6,506 nt of DNA from Streptomyces katrae (GTDB lineage: Bacteria; Actinomycetota; Actinomycetes; Streptomycetales; Streptomycetaceae): contig NZ_JZWV01001113.1 of assembly GCF_000966975.1 (NCBI RefSeq), positions 1-6,506 on the forward strand, in the 5' to 3' direction. The translations under genes were made by a program, and so were the position numbers. Below are positions 5,372-6,506 of the stretch, one piece after another. Under the pieces are notes generated by a model, which was given only the letters and a program-made list of their open reading frames with translations, searched no databases and had not been told where the DNA came from. Numbering within the stretch: position 1 is the first letter of the stretch; each line of letters begins with the position of its first letter.

Positions 5372-6506
5372 CTATCCGCGGGCGGCCCTGCGGGCCTGCG
5401 CGACGCGGTCCAGTGCCTGGTCGAGGACCCGGCTGCCCGGCGGGGGCAGGTCCGGCTCGAAGGTCCAGGCGTGCTGCACCCAGGGGTCGGCGAGGTGGTG
5501 GTCCGGTACGGGCGACAGCCGCATCAGGGAGCGCCACAGCGGGTCGAGCAGCGGCCCGTACGCGGAGGCCTCGTCGCGGTCCGCGACCATCAGCAGGTGC
5601 ACCCCGACGGACGGGCCCTCGTCGGCCAGGTAGCGCAGCTGGGTGACGGCCCGGTCGTCGAAGCCGTGCGGGAAGTCGTGCACGATGAGCAGCTGCTCGG
5701 CCGGGTCCAGGTCCGGGGGGAGGTCCTCGGGCGCGCCGGCGCGCAGGGCCATCTGTACGAGGTCCACCCGCCGGGTCAGCCGCGCGAGGGTCTCGGCGAC
5801 CCCGGCGGCGCCCGCGGCGGGCGGCCCGGCCAGCACTCCGGCGCGTACCAGCGGGGCCAGCGCCGCGGACCCCGCTCCGGCCGCGTCGATGACGTGGACG
5901 GAGACCCGGTCGGCCGGGTGCACGGCCAGCAGCCGGGCGGCGTGGGCGACGGCCATGTCCATGGCGGCGCGGCGCAGCCGGTCGGTGTCCATGGTCATGG
6001 CGGCCTCGGAGCCGGTGCGGCCGTTGTCGATCCACAGTCCGCGCTCCATCGGGAGCCGCATCAGCATGGGGATCTTCAGGCCGGGGCTCTCGGGCAGGCT
6101 GAGGTTGCCCAGGCGCAGGGCCAGGGGGCCTTCCTCGGGGGTGCCCCGGCCGTGCCAGACGGGGTTGTCCCAGCGGGCGTACGCGGCCGGGAGGGCGGGT
6201 TCGACCACCTCGGACTCGGCGGTCAGCTGGGCCAGGTCACGGTCGAGGACGGCCCGGGCCTGGGCGACGAGGTCGTCGCGGCGGGCCCGGGCGGTCTCAC
6301 GGGCGTCGCCGCCGGCGTCTCCGAGGCGGTGGCGAGGGTCGGAGAGGGCCTCGTCCAGCTCGCGGTCCAGCCGGGAGTCGGCGAAGTCGACGGCACCGCG
6401 GTAGGCCGCGACGGTGCGGGCCAGGTCCTCGAACATGCCCCAGACCTGGTTGTAGAGCCGCTCGTCCATGGACCAGCCGGTGGCGTCCCCGGCGACGGGG
6501 ACCGGG
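5372..6506 (-). CDS. FtsK/HerA-like domain protein, C-terminal part (possible TerD-linked protein; start outside window)
   Basis: 377 residues are visible, and the frame stays open to the window edge. The 12 residues before the first internal Met (6469) read PVPVAGDATGWS with no stop, so that Met is probably not the start. Numbering from it, residues 1-90 are charged and helical. Residues 115-280 resemble the FtsK/HerA superfamily: GLWID (134-138), then GRTGSEAA (140-147) where a P-loop GxTGSGKS would stand, VSVHVID (169-175), a Walker B-like strand LLIVHDFPHGF (240-250), and EGPSVGVHLLMVADR (264-278). The P-loop Lys is missing, so ATP use is doubtful. I recall similar Streptomyces proteins with an N-terminal TerD domain; that part is not in this window. 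The gene lies upstream of the TerC gene on the same strand, 276 bp away. Confidence 0.72.
   Translation of the reverse strand, partial: PVPVAGDATGWSMDERLYNQVWGMFEDLARTVAAYRGAVDFADSRLDRELDEALSDPRHRLGDAGGDARETARARRDDLVAQARAVLDRDLAQLTAESEVVEPALPAAYARWDNPVWHGRGTPEEGPLALRLGNLSLPESPGLKIPMLMRLPMERGLWIDNGRTGSEAAMTMDTDRLRRAAMDMAVAHAARLLAVHPADRVSVHVIDAAGAGSAALAPLVRAGVLAGPPAAGAAGVAETLARLTRRVDLVQMALRAGAPEDLPPDLDPAEQLLIVHDFPHGFDDRAVTQLRYLADEGPSVGVHLLMVADRDEASAYGPLLDPLWRSLMRLSPVPDHHLADPWVQHAWTFEPDLPPPGSRVLDQALDRVAQARRAARG

Noticed and set aside
5340..6035. 231-codon minus-strand frame within the FtsK/HerA-like gene
   Set aside because: Arg/Pro/Gly-rich composition, in conflict with the better frame that has Walker B-like and FtsK-like strands.

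Overview
The window looks like the chromosome of a Streptomyces or close relative. GC content is very high, codons end in G or C, the UvrA N-terminus is of the actinomycete type, one gene belongs to the mycothiol-dependent maleylpyruvate isomerase family, and two genes appear to be leaderless. Nothing in it looks mobile: there is no transposase, tRNA, CRISPR array or insertion sequence. It reads as a conserved core segment that combines DNA repair, thiol and metal stress genes, and a transporter.

Layout. At the left edge, on the minus strand, is the first third of uvrA (1-1034, C-terminus outside). A 188-bp divergent region carries the uvrA promoter, a weak SOS-box-like palindrome and a leader hairpin. 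It also carries a TAGGCT -10 element placed so that the next gene is leaderless. On the plus strand follow a maleylpyruvate isomerase/DinB-fold protein (1223-1918) and, 9 bp later, a glyoxalase II-like metallo-beta-lactamase-fold hydrolase (1928-2584); these form a two-gene operon. After a hairpin and a 7-2-7 palindrome comes an MHS-family MFS transporter (2693-4078), also apparently leaderless. It converges on a TerC-family membrane protein (4109-5095, minus). The 3' junction is packed with three GC-rich hairpins.

The most informative region is the 276-bp gap 5096-5371 upstream of the TerC gene. On the minus strand it contains, in order, three 11-bp direct repeats of GGTCA, a TTTACC-18-TACCCT promoter, a yybP-ykoY (Mn2+) riboswitch aptamer, and an expression platform. 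In that platform the 3' strand of P1 is exactly complementary to the TerC Shine-Dalgarno region. This gives a concrete model: metal binding forms P1, frees the ribosome binding site and switches TerC on. It fits the manganese role known for TerC/Alx proteins.

At the right edge (5372-6506, minus) is the C-terminal part of a larger protein. It has a helical region followed by an FtsK/HerA-like domain with a Walker B-like strand but a decayed Walker A. Its start lies outside the window, because the frame stays open past the first internal Met. Its place beside TerC recalls the Ter stress systems, in which TerC and TerD proteins are associated with DNA-processing ATPases. No completely new system is evident. 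The riboswitch and its switching geometry, the direct repeats upstream of it and the probable pseudo-ATPase deserve the closest look.
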